Positions 16,978 to 25,244 of a stretch of 64,000 nucleotides of DNA are shown here, piece after piece. Origin of the DNA: Pseudomonas pohangensis (lineage in GTDB: Bacteria; Pseudomonadota; Gammaproteobacteria; Pseudomonadales; Pseudomonadaceae); the NCBI RefSeq assembly GCF_900105995.1, contig NZ_LT629785.1, positions 3,162,001 to 3,226,000 of the forward strand, in the 5' to 3' direction. How positions within the stretch are numbered: the stretch's first letter is position 1; every line of letters begins with the position of its first letter. Made by a program: the position numbers and the translations under genes. The notes beneath the pieces are model-generated. The model saw only the letters and a list, made by a program, of their open reading frames with translations. It had not been told where the DNA came from and ran no database searches.

Positions 16978-17990
16978 TGTGACGGTTTCCTGTGTGACGA
17001 ATCGATTGTGGTTACCGCAGGTAGCCGGAAATGGCGCACCTGAATCTGGAAACCGTTGCGTAAACCTAGATAAACACTGTCTTCGGGCAGCAGGCCGGCG
17101 CTACGCGCCCAGCGCGACAGGTCATCCTGCTCGAAGCCCAGCCAGAGATCGCCGCAGGCGTCCCTGGCCCAGGTCTGGTTGTGACTACACAGCTCGGTAA
17201 TCAGCAGACTGCCACCAGGCTTGACGCGCCCGGCGAGTGATCTGACGGCCTCGGCAGGCGCGGCAAAATGGTGCAGCACCATGTTCAGCACCACACAGTC
17301 TGCACTCAGGCTTGAGCCCTGCAGGGCATCGGCAAGTTCCAGCCGGACATTCTCCAATCCCCTGGCGGCACAATGCTGCCGGGCAATATCGAGCATCTGC
17401 GGACTATTGTCGACGGCAATGACTTCGGCAAAACGCTGCGCCAGGTCTGGCAGAAAACGGCCATCGCCAGGACCGATTTCCAGGGCGCAGGCCCCGGCGG
17501 CAAAGCTGATTGAGTCAAGCAGACCCAGCAGGCTGTCGCGGTACTGTGGCAAGCCGGCAATCAGATCCTGCTGGGCCTGAAAGCTGCCGGCCATGCGCGC
17601 AAAGAAATCCCGGCTGACCGCCGCGCGCTGTGCGTGCACCTCGGCAATGCGCTGTTGCACTGCAGCCGCCAGATCCAGTCTTTCCACCTCATCCAGCAGC
17701 GCAGCATGCAGCACACCACCCAAAACTTCGGGGCAGGCCAGCGAACGCCGATAGAAAATGGCATTGCCTTCACGGCGGGTGGCGACCAGCCCGGCCTGGG
17801 CCAGCACCTTGAGATGATGGCTGATGCCCGACTGGCCGGTGGCAAAAATCTTCGCCAGCTCCAGCACGCCGAACGAGTCGTTGGCCAGCACACGCAGAAT
17901 CTGCAGGCGCAGGGGATCCCCGCCTGCCTTGCACAAGCTGGCCAGCATATCGCTGGTACCGGGTCGGAATGCAGCTAGCGGAAGGTTCAT
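16974..17990 (-). CDS. ArsR-family regulator fused to a SAM-dependent methyltransferase domain
   Basis: 338-aa two-domain protein. Residues about 15-95 form an ArsR winged helix (DPLRLQILRVLA, GQSGISHHLKVLAQAGLV, RREGNAIFYRR). Residues about 145-265 form a class I methyltransferase fold with motif I LEIGPGDGRFLPDLAQ and VVLNMVLHHF. There is no ArsR Cys metal site visible. The start at 17990 (MNLPL) matches the P. aeruginosa relative as I recall it. It overlaps metK by 4 nt and lies just behind a strong palindrome at 18031-18054. The likely role is a repressor of the metK operon that senses SAM or SAH through the methyltransferase-like domain; SahR of other proteobacteria is a precedent for SAH-sensing ArsR proteins. 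Confidence 0.85.
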   Translation of the reverse strand: MNLPLAAFRPGTSDMLASLCKAGGDPLRLQILRVLANDSFGVLELAKIFATGQSGISHHLKVLAQAGLVATRREGNAIFYRRSLACPEVLGGVLHAALLDEVERLDLAAAVQQRIAEVHAQRAAVSRDFFARMAGSFQAQQDLIAGLPQYRDSLLGLLDSISFAAGACALEIGPGDGRFLPDLAQRFAEVIAVDNSPQMLDIARQHCAARGLENVRLELADALQGSSLSADCVVLNMVLHHFAAPAEAVRSLAGRVKPGGSLLITELCSHNQTWARDACGDLWLGFEQDDLSRWARSAGLLPEDSVYLGLRNGFQIQVRHFRLPAVTTIDSSHRKPSQ

Positions 17991-18030
17991 GGGGCGGCAG
18001 TTTAGGCCGCAGGCTGGCACATGGCAATGG

Positions 18031-18054
18031 CTATATCAAAGAAAATTGATATAG
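18031..18054. promoter_or_regulatory. Palindromic operator upstream of the ArsR-methyltransferase-metK operon
   Basis: CTATATCAA (18031-18039) and TTGATATAG (18046-18054) are perfect 9-bp arms around AGAAAA, 40 nt before the regulator start. ArsR-type dimers bind AT-rich palindromes of this size, so autoregulation of the operon is the simplest reading. The arms themselves contain TATA-like steps that could overlap the -10 region. Confidence 0.72.
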
Positions 18055-18063
18055 ATTTTCTGG

Positions 18064-18495
18064 CTATTCCCAGTCAATCCGGGCCAGGCGCCATTCACCG
18101 TCCTCCAGCCACCATTCGAGATCGACGCTGAACTGTCTGGCGCTATCGGGCAGCAAGCCTTGCGCACCGGCCAGCATGACCTCCGCCCGGGTGTGGCCCT
18201 TGTCGCGGTAGACCGGATCAATCTGGCTGCGCTTGCCCAGTGCCAGCACCTGGACCTGCTTATGCCGCAGATAGAGTAGCGCCATGGTGCGTTTAGCCCA
18301 GTTACGATCGTATTGCTGCTCGGCCATGAACTGCGGATGCAGTTGCTCAAGCACCGCACTGCTGCGTTTTTCCTGCAAATTTTCCTGCAACAGGCTGACG
18401 GCTTTTTCCAGCGCCGCTTGTGGCGAATCCTTGCTACAGCCGGCGACACCGTTGAAAGCCAGCAGACAGAACAGCACAAGGTGGCGCAGTGGCAT
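18064..18495 (-). CDS. Predicted lipoprotein of unknown function
   Basis: 143 aa with a signal peptide and lipobox VAGC. The mature part is helical at first (SPQAALEKAVSLLQENLQEK), then alternates strands and ends in a compact WWLEDGEWRLARIDWE segment, reminiscent of small NTF2-like folds. I do not recognise the family. GGAG lies about 9 nt before the ATG. It is transcribed away from pip and toward the regulator-metK operon, ending only 10 nt from the palindrome at 18031-18054. Confidence 0.65.
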   Translation of the reverse strand: MPLRHLVLFCLLAFNGVAGCSKDSPQAALEKAVSLLQENLQEKRSSAVLEQLHPQFMAEQQYDRNWAKRTMALLYLRHKQVQVLALGKRSQIDPVYRDKGHTRAEVMLAGAQGLLPDSARQFSVDLEWWLEDGEWRLARIDWE

Positions 18496-18561
18496 CTTCA
18501 GCTCCTGTTTCCGTTATGCTTGCGCGTCAGTTCAGACCGCCGCCTGTTTCGGGAGTCCATC

Positions 18562-19527
18562 ATGCAGACGCTGTATCCGGAGATCAAACCCTACGCCCGC
18601 CACGCGCTGGCAGTCGATGAACCGCATGTCCTGTATGTCGATGAAAGCGGATCTCCCGATGGTTTGCCGGTGATCTTCATTCACGGCGGCCCCGGCGCGG
18701 GTTGCGATGCGCTGAGCCGGCGCTTCTTCGACCCCAACCTGTACCGCATTGTCACCTTCGATCAGCGCGGCTGCGGTCGCTCTACGCCCTACGCCAGCCT
18801 GGAAAACAATACCACCCGGGATCTGATTGCCGACATGGAGCTGATTCGTGAACGGCTGGGCATCGACAAGTGGGTGCTGTTCGGCGGCTCATGGGGTTCG
18901 ACTCTGGCACTGGCCTATGCCCAGCAGCATGCACAGCACGTGCACGCGCTGATCTTGCGCGGCATCTTCCTGTGCCGCCCGCAGGACTTCCAGTGGTTCT
19001 ATCAGGAAGGCGCCAGCCGATTGTTTCCCGACTACTGGGAGGACTATCTGGCACCCATTCCGAAAGAAGAACGTGATGATCTGATGCAGGCTTTCCACAA
19101 GCGCCTGACCAGCACCGACGAAATTGCCCAGATGCACGCTGCGCGCGCCTGGTCCGGCTGGGAGGGTCGCACCGCCACGCTGCGCCCGAGCGCACAGGTG
19201 GTTGACCGCTTTCATGACCGCGCGCTGTCGATAGCCCGCATCGAGTGCCACTACTTCGTCAACAATGCCTTCCTCGAGCACGACCAGCTGCTGCGTGACA
19301 TGCCGAAGATCGCCCATTTGCCGGGCGTCATCATCCATGGACGCTACGATGTGATCTGTCCGCTGGACAACGCCTGGGCACTGCACAAGGCCTGGCCGAA
19401 CAGCGAGCTGCAAGTCATTCGTGATGCCGGGCACGCCGCCGGCGAGCCGGGCATTACCGACGCACTGGTACGGGCTGCCGACCAGATCGCCCATCGGCTG
19501 CTGGAACTGCCGCCGGAAGAAGCATGA
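18562..19527 (+). CDS. pip: Proline iminopeptidase
   Basis: Alpha/beta hydrolase of 321 aa that removes N-terminal proline from peptides. The start at 18562 has GGGAG 7 nt upstream. Motifs: oxyanion-hole HGGPGAG, FDQRGCGRS, nucleophile elbow GGSWGS with Ser110, acid Asp in GRYDVICP and His in DAGHAAGEPG. Its stop overlaps the dtd start by 4 nt (ATGA), so the two are translationally coupled, as in other pseudomonads. Confidence 0.95.
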   Translation: MQTLYPEIKPYARHALAVDEPHVLYVDESGSPDGLPVIFIHGGPGAGCDALSRRFFDPNLYRIVTFDQRGCGRSTPYASLENNTTRDLIADMELIRERLGIDKWVLFGGSWGSTLALAYAQQHAQHVHALILRGIFLCRPQDFQWFYQEGASRLFPDYWEDYLAPIPKEERDDLMQAFHKRLTSTDEIAQMHAARAWSGWEGRTATLRPSAQVVDRFHDRALSIARIECHYFVNNAFLEHDQLLRDMPKIAHLPGVIIHGRYDVICPLDNAWALHKAWPNSELQVIRDAGHAAGEPGITDALVRAADQIAHRLLELPPEEA

Positions 19528-19961
19528 AGGCCTTGTTGCAGCGGGTGCGCGAGGCGCGGGTGGAGGTCGCCGGCGAAGTGGTCGGCAGCATCGGGCCAGG
19601 ACTGCTGGTGCTTGTCGGGGTAGAACCACAAGACACTCAGGACAGCGTCTCGAGGATGCTGCACAAGCTGCTGAACTACCGGGTATTCAGTGACGGCGCC
19701 GGCAAAATGAATCTGTCGCTCAGGGATGTGGCTGGCGGGCTGCTGCTGGTATCCCAGTTCACCCTGGCCGCCGATACGCGCAGCGGCTTGCGCCCGGGGT
19801 TCTCCACGGCGGCACCACCTGCGCAGGGTGAAGCACTATTTGAAAATCTGCTGCAGCAGGCACGCGCGCAACACGCCAGCGTTGCCAGCGGGCGCTTTGG
19901 CGCCGACATGCAGGTGCATCTGGTCAATGACGGGCCGGTAACCTTTCTGCTGGAAAACTGA
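19524..19961 (+). CDS. dtd: D-aminoacyl-tRNA deacylase
   Basis: 145-aa cytoplasmic proofreading enzyme that releases D-amino acids (and glycine) from mischarged tRNA. The two active-site motifs are intact: SQFTLAAD and the C-terminal NDGPVTF. Overlaps pip by 4 nt and is convergent with the diguanylate cyclase gene. Confidence 0.96.
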   Translation: MKALLQRVREARVEVAGEVVGSIGPGLLVLVGVEPQDTQDSVSRMLHKLLNYRVFSDGAGKMNLSLRDVAGGLLLVSQFTLAADTRSGLRPGFSTAAPPAQGEALFENLLQQARAQHASVASGRFGADMQVHLVNDGPVTFLLEN

Positions 19962-19974
19962 CTGCGGCAAGGCT

Positions 19975-21630
19975 CTACAGCGGCAGCTTCTCGGACGCCA
20001 GCAGCACCCGGTTGCGCCCTTCCCGCTTGGCCTGATACAAGGCGGCATCCGCAGCTTGCATCAGTTCATCCAGCTCCTCACCGTGCACACGCCGGTTGGC
20101 CAGGCCGGCCGAAAAGCGTACGGTGAGCGGCCCGGCCTTGGTCATTATCGCGCTGGATGAAAACTGTTCGCGCAAGCTTTCTACCCGCGCCAGCGCTTCA
20201 CGCACATCCAGACCGGTGAGGATCAGCAAGAACTCCTCCCCGCCAATACGGAATACCACATCGGTGCTGCGCAGGCTGGTCTCGAAGAAGTCCGCCACTG
20301 CCCGCAACACTTCATCCCCCACCATATGGCCATGGGTGTCATTGAGAATCTTGAAATGGTCGAGATCTATCAGCGCCAGCACCAGCTCGCTATCTTCGCG
20401 GCGCGCCCTTGATTGCTCACGGGCAAAAAACTCATCCAGATAGCGCCGGTTGAACAGGCCGGTCAGTGGGTCGTGCAGTACTTGTTCGCGTACTTGCTCA
20501 TGCAGCCTGGAGATGGTTCTGAGACGCTCCTCACTCACTGCCAGCGCCTGGCTCAGGCGCAGCTCGCTCAGGTGTGGCTGGGTCACGTCGCGCAGATAGA
20601 GCATCTGCCCCAGCACGAAGTTACCCACCCTTGCCGAGCGCTCGATCAGACGCCGATGAACTTCGAAAAAACGCGGCGGGTTTTGCAACTCGAGCAACGG
20701 CGGTGTAGCGCTTGCCACGCTCTGCGCCAGCAGATCAGTCAGCTGCTGCCCATAAACCGGCCAGTCGGTCAGTCTCTGCCCCTGCCAGCCAGGCTTCATC
20801 GCTGCCAGCTGCAATGCCGCCGGATTGGCCTCGATCACTTCCTGCCTGCTGTTGATCACCAGCACAGGGTCAAACAGCACCTTGAGCAGCAAGTGCTGGG
20901 CTACCGGCAGCAAGTCAAACATCCGCCCCGCGAAGATCAGAACAACGAAAGTGATGAGCACAAAGACAAAGCTCATGGGCGTCGGATCAAAGCCGAATAC
21001 CGTCCAGTCGTAATGCACGTAGGCCAAATGAGCAGCCAGAGGCACCGCACTGAGCAGCGCAAAAACCACATAATGCAACCGGTGCCGGCCCTGACCGAGA
21101 AATGCGGCACGCAGAACCACCCCGACACTGAGCATCACCAACAGATAGACATAGGCCGAGACCAGAAAAAACAGCGGGCCATGCAGGTAGCGCACGGGAG
21201 CTCCAGGCTCGGCGGAAACCGGTCCCGTGTCCGGCAGATAGAACAGCCCATGCCATGAGTTGCTCAGCGCCATCAGCCAGGCCAGCAGTGGCATGACCGA
21301 CAACGCAGCCAGGCCACGCCTGCCTAGCGGCTTATTCTCGCTGTTGACGTACTGCCAGAGGAACAGCGCCCAGAATGTCGGCGTAGCGACCAGCCCCGGC
21401 CAGGCCATGCTGGCCCAGAAAATCTTGCAGGCTGCAGCCTGCGCAGACATTTCAGCCGCCGCAGTCGCCACCCACCAGATGGCGGCAAAGTGCAATAAAG
21501 CGAAACCATTACGCCCCGGAAAGTCACGCTGCCTGGTCACCCACAACGACATGAGCAACATGCCAAGACAAAGCAACAGCGCAAAAAGCACAGGTGCGGA
21601 CAGGCTCCAGCCCGCACTGCAGCTATTCAT
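19975..21630 (-). CDS. Membrane diguanylate cyclase (7TM sensor, PAS-like, GGDEF)
   Basis: 551-aa inner-membrane enzyme making cyclic-di-GMP. Seven or eight helices fill residues 1-235 (a histidine-kinase-type 7TM sensor), then a PAS-like segment (about 250-365) and a coiled linker, then GGDEF (about 390-545). The active motif is GGEEF at 463-467 with an inhibitory site RSTD at 454-457, the usual five residues upstream, so the enzyme should be active and product-inhibited. Signal unknown. Confidence 0.9.
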   Translation of the reverse strand: MNSCSAGWSLSAPVLFALLLCLGMLLMSLWVTRQRDFPGRNGFALLHFAAIWWVATAAAEMSAQAAACKIFWASMAWPGLVATPTFWALFLWQYVNSENKPLGRRGLAALSVMPLLAWLMALSNSWHGLFYLPDTGPVSAEPGAPVRYLHGPLFFLVSAYVYLLVMLSVGVVLRAAFLGQGRHRLHYVVFALLSAVPLAAHLAYVHYDWTVFGFDPTPMSFVFVLITFVVLIFAGRMFDLLPVAQHLLLKVLFDPVLVINSRQEVIEANPAALQLAAMKPGWQGQRLTDWPVYGQQLTDLLAQSVASATPPLLELQNPPRFFEVHRRLIERSARVGNFVLGQMLYLRDVTQPHLSELRLSQALAVSEERLRTISRLHEQVREQVLHDPLTGLFNRRYLDEFFAREQSRARREDSELVLALIDLDHFKILNDTHGHMVGDEVLRAVADFFETSLRSTDVVFRIGGEEFLLILTGLDVREALARVESLREQFSSSAIMTKAGPLTVRFSAGLANRRVHGEELDELMQAADAALYQAKREGRNRVLLASEKLPL

Positions 21631-21871
21631 ATGCCATTATTCCATGCTCAACTTTGCAGGTCATAAAACCCCGATGCAGGATTTTCCCGTTGAGGGACTC
21701 TGTTCAATCTATCAGAGCAATCAAAAGGCGCAACGCAATATCAACCTGTCTGGCTGGCGCTGCGGAGAACAAACCGCTGTTGTTGCCGGAAGTCTGACAG
21801 TTCATTAGGCTACGCCATGAAACCAACCTGGCAGCCTCAGCGCTGCAGTCCCAACCCCAGAGGAACTCCAG

Positions 21872-22315
21872 ATGAACTCTCTTGCCAAACTTCTTGCCGG
21901 TGCTGCAATCAGTCTCAGCCTTGTCGCCTGCGTATCCGGCGGCAACAGCTCGGGCGAAATGGAAATTCGCAGCGGCAAGATCGAGCAGATCAACCCGGCG
22001 CAAATCACCAGTTCGCATCACACCGGCCTTGGCGCCGTTGTCGGCGGTCTCGGCGGTCTGGCGCTAGGCAGCCTGATCGGCAACGGTACCGGGCGTGATG
22101 TCGCCATGGCTGCGGGCGCCATTGGCGGCGCATTTGCCGGTAATGAAGCACAAAAGAACTATGACCAGCCAAAGCCGGGCGAGCAGATCATCGTGCGTCT
22201 CAAGAGCGGTGTACTGGTCTCCGTCACACAGCCGGTCAGCAGTGTTCTGCAGGTAGGTGAAGCTGTCTTCGTGGAAGGCTCGGGAACTGACGCACGCGTC
22301 GTGCCGCAGTACTGA
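21872..22315 (+). CDS. Glycine-zipper outer-membrane lipoprotein (SlyB/Pcp-like)
   Basis: 147 aa with lipobox LVAC and a mature part containing a glycine-zipper helical hairpin (GLGAVVGGLGGLALGSLIG and GAIGGAFAG) followed by a small beta domain ending DARVVPQY. This is the 2TM glycine-zipper/SlyB family, which helps to stabilise the outer membrane in PhoPQ-type stress in enterics. GAGGA lies about 9 nt before the ATG. It stands alone and is convergent with the next gene. Confidence 0.85.
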   Translation: MNSLAKLLAGAAISLSLVACVSGGNSSGEMEIRSGKIEQINPAQITSSHHTGLGAVVGGLGGLALGSLIGNGTGRDVAMAAGAIGGAFAGNEAQKNYDQPKPGEQIIVRLKSGVLVSVTQPVSSVLQVGEAVFVEGSGTDARVVPQY

Positions 22316-22321
22316 TGACGA

Positions 22322-22350
22322 CTGCCAGGCACCGCAACGGTGCCTGGCAG
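22322..22350. terminator. Long hairpin between convergent genes
   Basis: CTGCCAGGCACCG (22322-22334) pairs perfectly with CGGTGCCTGGCAG (22338-22350) around loop CAA, giving a 13-bp stem. No T-run, but its place between the ends of two convergent genes fits a shared transcription end. Confidence 0.65.
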
Positions 22351-22361
22351 AAACAACCAGC

Positions 22362-24281
22362 TCAGACCGGCCTGGTCTGCTCACCCAGCAGCTTTTCAAA
22401 GTCTTTCACCGGCATGCCCGGCGCCCACAGAAATCCCTGCCCAAGATCACAGCCCAATGCGACCAGCCGCTCCAGGGTTTGCCTGTTTTCGATACCCTCG
22501 GCCAGCACGGTCAGATTCAAGCTGTGCGCCATCTGCACTATGGCGCGGACAATGGCTTCGTCCTGAGGATTTTCCACCAACTGCCGGGTGAAGCTCTGGT
22601 CAATCTTCAGTATCTCCACTTCAAAACGCTGCAGATAACCCAGATTGGAATAACCCGTGCCGAAGTCGTCGATCGAGAGGCTTACGCCCCGCCTGCGCAG
22701 GCGATCCAGCACCTCGAAAAGGGCTAACGACTCGTCAATGAACAATGACTCGGTAAGCTCCAGCTCCAGCGCACTGGCTGGCAACCCTGAATCCTGCAGG
22801 GCTTTGCTTACGACCAGGTCGACATCACCCCGGCGAAACTGCACCGGCGATAAATTCACCGATACCCGCATCCAGGTGAACCCCTGGCGATGCCAGCGCA
22901 TGGCTTGAGCGCAAGCCTCCTGCAACACCCAGGCGCCGATATCAATGATCAACCCGGTATTTTCGGCAATCGGAATGAAGGTTTCCGGCTTGATCAGGCC
23001 GAGCTGCGGATGTTGCCAGCGGATAAGCGCTTCTGCTCCCACCAGCCTGCCACTGACCAGCTCGACCTGCGGTTGGTAGTGCAGCGTGAACTGCTGGTTT
23101 GCCAGCGCCGGTCGAATATCCGCTGCGAGCCGCAGGTGTTCGTTGACACTGGCATCCATCTCCTCGTCATAGCAGCGCCAGGCATTGCGTCCGGAGTCTT
23201 TGGCCTTGTACATGGCCATATCGGCTTTTTTCAGCAAGGTATCGAAATCACTCCCATCATCCGGCGCCAGCGCTATCCCGAGGGAGCAGGACATCAGCAC
23301 CTGGTGACCACTGACGGTAAAGGGCATGCTCAGCCGCTCAAGTACCTTCAGCGCCGCACTGGCAGCGTCATCGCGACCATTGACCTCGCCAAGGCTGAGC
23401 AGGAACTCGTCACCGCCCTGCCGGCAAACGGTATCCCCGCCGCGAACCACTTCCTGCAGCCGGTTGGCTACCTGACAGAGCAAATCATCCCCTGCCGGAT
23501 GACCCAGCGAATCATTGATGGTCTTGAAATTGTCCAGATCGAGAAATAACAGTGCCACGTGTCCCTTACTGCGCTGGCTCAATGCCAGTGACTGCTCGAA
23601 ACGATCGCGCGCCAGCAAACGGTTGGGCAGCCCGGTCAACGGATCATGCCGGGCCAGATGTTCAATCTGCTGCTGCGAATCGCGCACCCGCTGATTTTCC
23701 GCTTCAAGTTTGCTCAGGGCATTACGCAAATCACCCGCCAGCAGCCAGCTGGCAAAACCTACCGTTGCAATCACAGCAGCGGCATCAACAATATTCCCCG
23801 CCCGCAACGGTGGTACTTTGTTGACATAAATACCCTGAATATTGAGCACACCATTGAGCACAATGTTGGCCAGCATAAAACCCAGCAGCAACAGGAACAG
23901 TCGCGCACTGCCCATTAACCCGGCAAAAATCAGTATGCCGCAGTAGCCCAGCAAGGCATGGTCGCGCAAACCCTGATCGATCCACACCAGCAAGGTACCC
24001 ATGGTGGTCAGAATCACCAGCAGTATGCTGGAAGCCAGTTGCAACCTGCCGGCTCTGGCCATTCGATGGGCGACCAGCAGCAAGACAATGCTCACCAGGG
24101 TAATCGTCGACGTTCGCCAGTTTCCTACCAGCAGGTTTTGCAGGGCAACCAGGCCCAGCGTCACGGCAACCGCAAAAATGATCTGACTGATCCGGCGCAG
24201 CTGCAGCTCTGTCGAAGCCGAACTGGCAATGAACGAATTGAGCCGAGGCTTTTCCATGGCTGCCCTGTTTTGATTGTCCAT
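22362..24281 (-). CDS. Membrane GGDEF-EAL cyclic-di-GMP enzyme
   Basis: 639 aa. Six or so helices fill residues about 28-180, followed by a coiled segment, GGDEF (about 210-375, motif GGDEF at 289-293) and EAL (about 390-630, EAL at 417-419, DDFGTGYSN, AEGIE). Both catalytic motifs are complete, so it could make and degrade cyclic-di-GMP. No RxxD inhibitory site is present at the usual position (GGDTVCRQ). An in-frame ATG at 24257 with its own AGGG is an alternative start. Regulator and signal unknown. Confidence 0.9.
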   Translation of the reverse strand: MDNQNRAAMEKPRLNSFIASSASTELQLRRISQIIFAVAVTLGLVALQNLLVGNWRTSTITLVSIVLLLVAHRMARAGRLQLASSILLVILTTMGTLLVWIDQGLRDHALLGYCGILIFAGLMGSARLFLLLLGFMLANIVLNGVLNIQGIYVNKVPPLRAGNIVDAAAVIATVGFASWLLAGDLRNALSKLEAENQRVRDSQQQIEHLARHDPLTGLPNRLLARDRFEQSLALSQRSKGHVALLFLDLDNFKTINDSLGHPAGDDLLCQVANRLQEVVRGGDTVCRQGGDEFLLSLGEVNGRDDAASAALKVLERLSMPFTVSGHQVLMSCSLGIALAPDDGSDFDTLLKKADMAMYKAKDSGRNAWRCYDEEMDASVNEHLRLAADIRPALANQQFTLHYQPQVELVSGRLVGAEALIRWQHPQLGLIKPETFIPIAENTGLIIDIGAWVLQEACAQAMRWHRQGFTWMRVSVNLSPVQFRRGDVDLVVSKALQDSGLPASALELELTESLFIDESLALFEVLDRLRRRGVSLSIDDFGTGYSNLGYLQRFEVEILKIDQSFTRQLVENPQDEAIVRAIVQMAHSLNLTVLAEGIENRQTLERLVALGCDLGQGFLWAPGMPVKDFEKLLGEQTRPV

Positions 24282-24821
24282 CCCAATCCTAGCTCATGAG
24301 CTGATAAACGCTTTGCCCGGCAGTAACCGGACGGGCCATGAACTTTATCGGTCATCACGCGTAGTAACACGAACGGAAGCTGCTGCAGAAACCCTGGGCA
24401 CCCTGAAGCTGGGCCGGATTATTGCCGCGCAAATCTCCAGACAAGCACAATGCACGACTGCCGGGCAAAAAGCGCCGACATAACCAGCAAAAATGGATAC
24501 GAGCCTGCACTTTCACTTTGCCTGCGCAGTGCATTTCATTATCCACAAACGCGAACTTTTCCTGCTCCAGCCAAGCCGGAATGACTGGCAGAACACATGG
24601 TCGCAGCGGTCAGTTGTTCCCTGTCTGGATCGAATGCGTATCCGCTTGCGTCAGCCTTAACCCCTGGCCCGATCAACAGCCCTGGCGGGCCTTGCATTGG
24701 CTGAAGTGCAAGCTCAAGGTGAGTGATAGCCGTTGAGGCAATCTTCAGCCCCAGAGAGACAGCTGTCACGGCCAGCGCAGGACAGCTATCATGCGCGCCC
24801 CTCCCCAAAAAGCATTCCGCT
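24282..24821. other. 540-bp intergenic region without a recognisable gene
   Basis: Lies between the start of the GGDEF-EAL gene (-) and the YkgJ gene (+). Short open frames on both strands have no ribosome site or recognisable protein character. The only signals I can name are the promoter at 24765-24792 and a GACAGCTGTC palindrome just ahead of it. It could be a decayed gene or hold a small RNA, but nothing supports that directly. Confidence 0.5.
24765..24792 (+). promoter_or_regulatory. Candidate sigma-70 promoter of the YkgJ-type gene
   Basis: CTGTCA (24765-24770) and TATCAT (24787-24792) are 16 bp apart, matching 4 of 6 and 5 of 6 consensus positions. Transcription would start near 24799, some 23 nt before the coding start. 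Confidence 0.45.
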
Positions 24822-25217
24822 ATGAAACCGCTGCTGATTCTTGGCGCCGAACTAGACCGTACTGATACCTGGATTCGTTACGAGAGCAACATGTGCCATA
24901 GCTGCGCATCCAGCTGTTGCACCATGCCCGTCGAGGTGCGTTTCAACGATTTGTTGCGCATGGGACTGGTCGCAGAGTTCGAGCGCAGCGAACCACGCAA
25001 AGGTATCGCCAAGCGTCTGCAGAAAGAAGGTATCGTCGAGCGCTACAATCAGAAAAGCGAGATATTCACGCTGGTACGCATGGCCAACAATGACTGCCTG
25101 TACCTTGACCGCAAGACGCGGCTCTGCACCATTTATGACAAGCGTCCGGATACCTGCCGCAATCATCCGAAGGTCGGCCCGCGGCCTGGCTACTGCGCGT
25201 TCAAACCCAAGACTTGA
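24822..25217 (+). CDS. YkgJ-family cysteine-cluster protein
   Basis: 131-aa cytoplasmic protein with the family Cys pattern: CHSCASSCC near residues 20-28, then CLYLD, TRLCTIYDKRPDTCRNH and a final C near the end. The cluster probably binds zinc or an Fe-S centre; function is unknown across the family. The start at 24822 (MKPLLILG) lacks a strong ribosome site, and a longer frame upstream has no family similarity. Confidence 0.8.
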   Translation: MKPLLILGAELDRTDTWIRYESNMCHSCASSCCTMPVEVRFNDLLRMGLVAEFERSEPRKGIAKRLQKEGIVERYNQKSEIFTLVRMANNDCLYLDRKTRLCTIYDKRPDTCRNHPKVGPRPGYCAFKPKT

Positions 25218-25244
25218 GCAGCAGTAGCCGACGCCGGCGATGCA

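Noticed and set aside
15514..17043. 509-codon plus-strand frame over metK
   Set aside because: Antisense to metK and starts inside the cytochrome gene; no family resemblance.
22330..22344. GCACCGCAACGGTGC, identical in form to an NtrC site
   Set aside because: It is the top of a 13-bp hairpin between two convergent gene ends, with no promoter nearby; a terminator is the better explanation.
24539..24808. 89-codon minus-strand open frame in the large intergenic gap
   Set aside because: No ribosome site, no recognisable domain and it overlaps the candidate promoter of the YkgJ-type gene.
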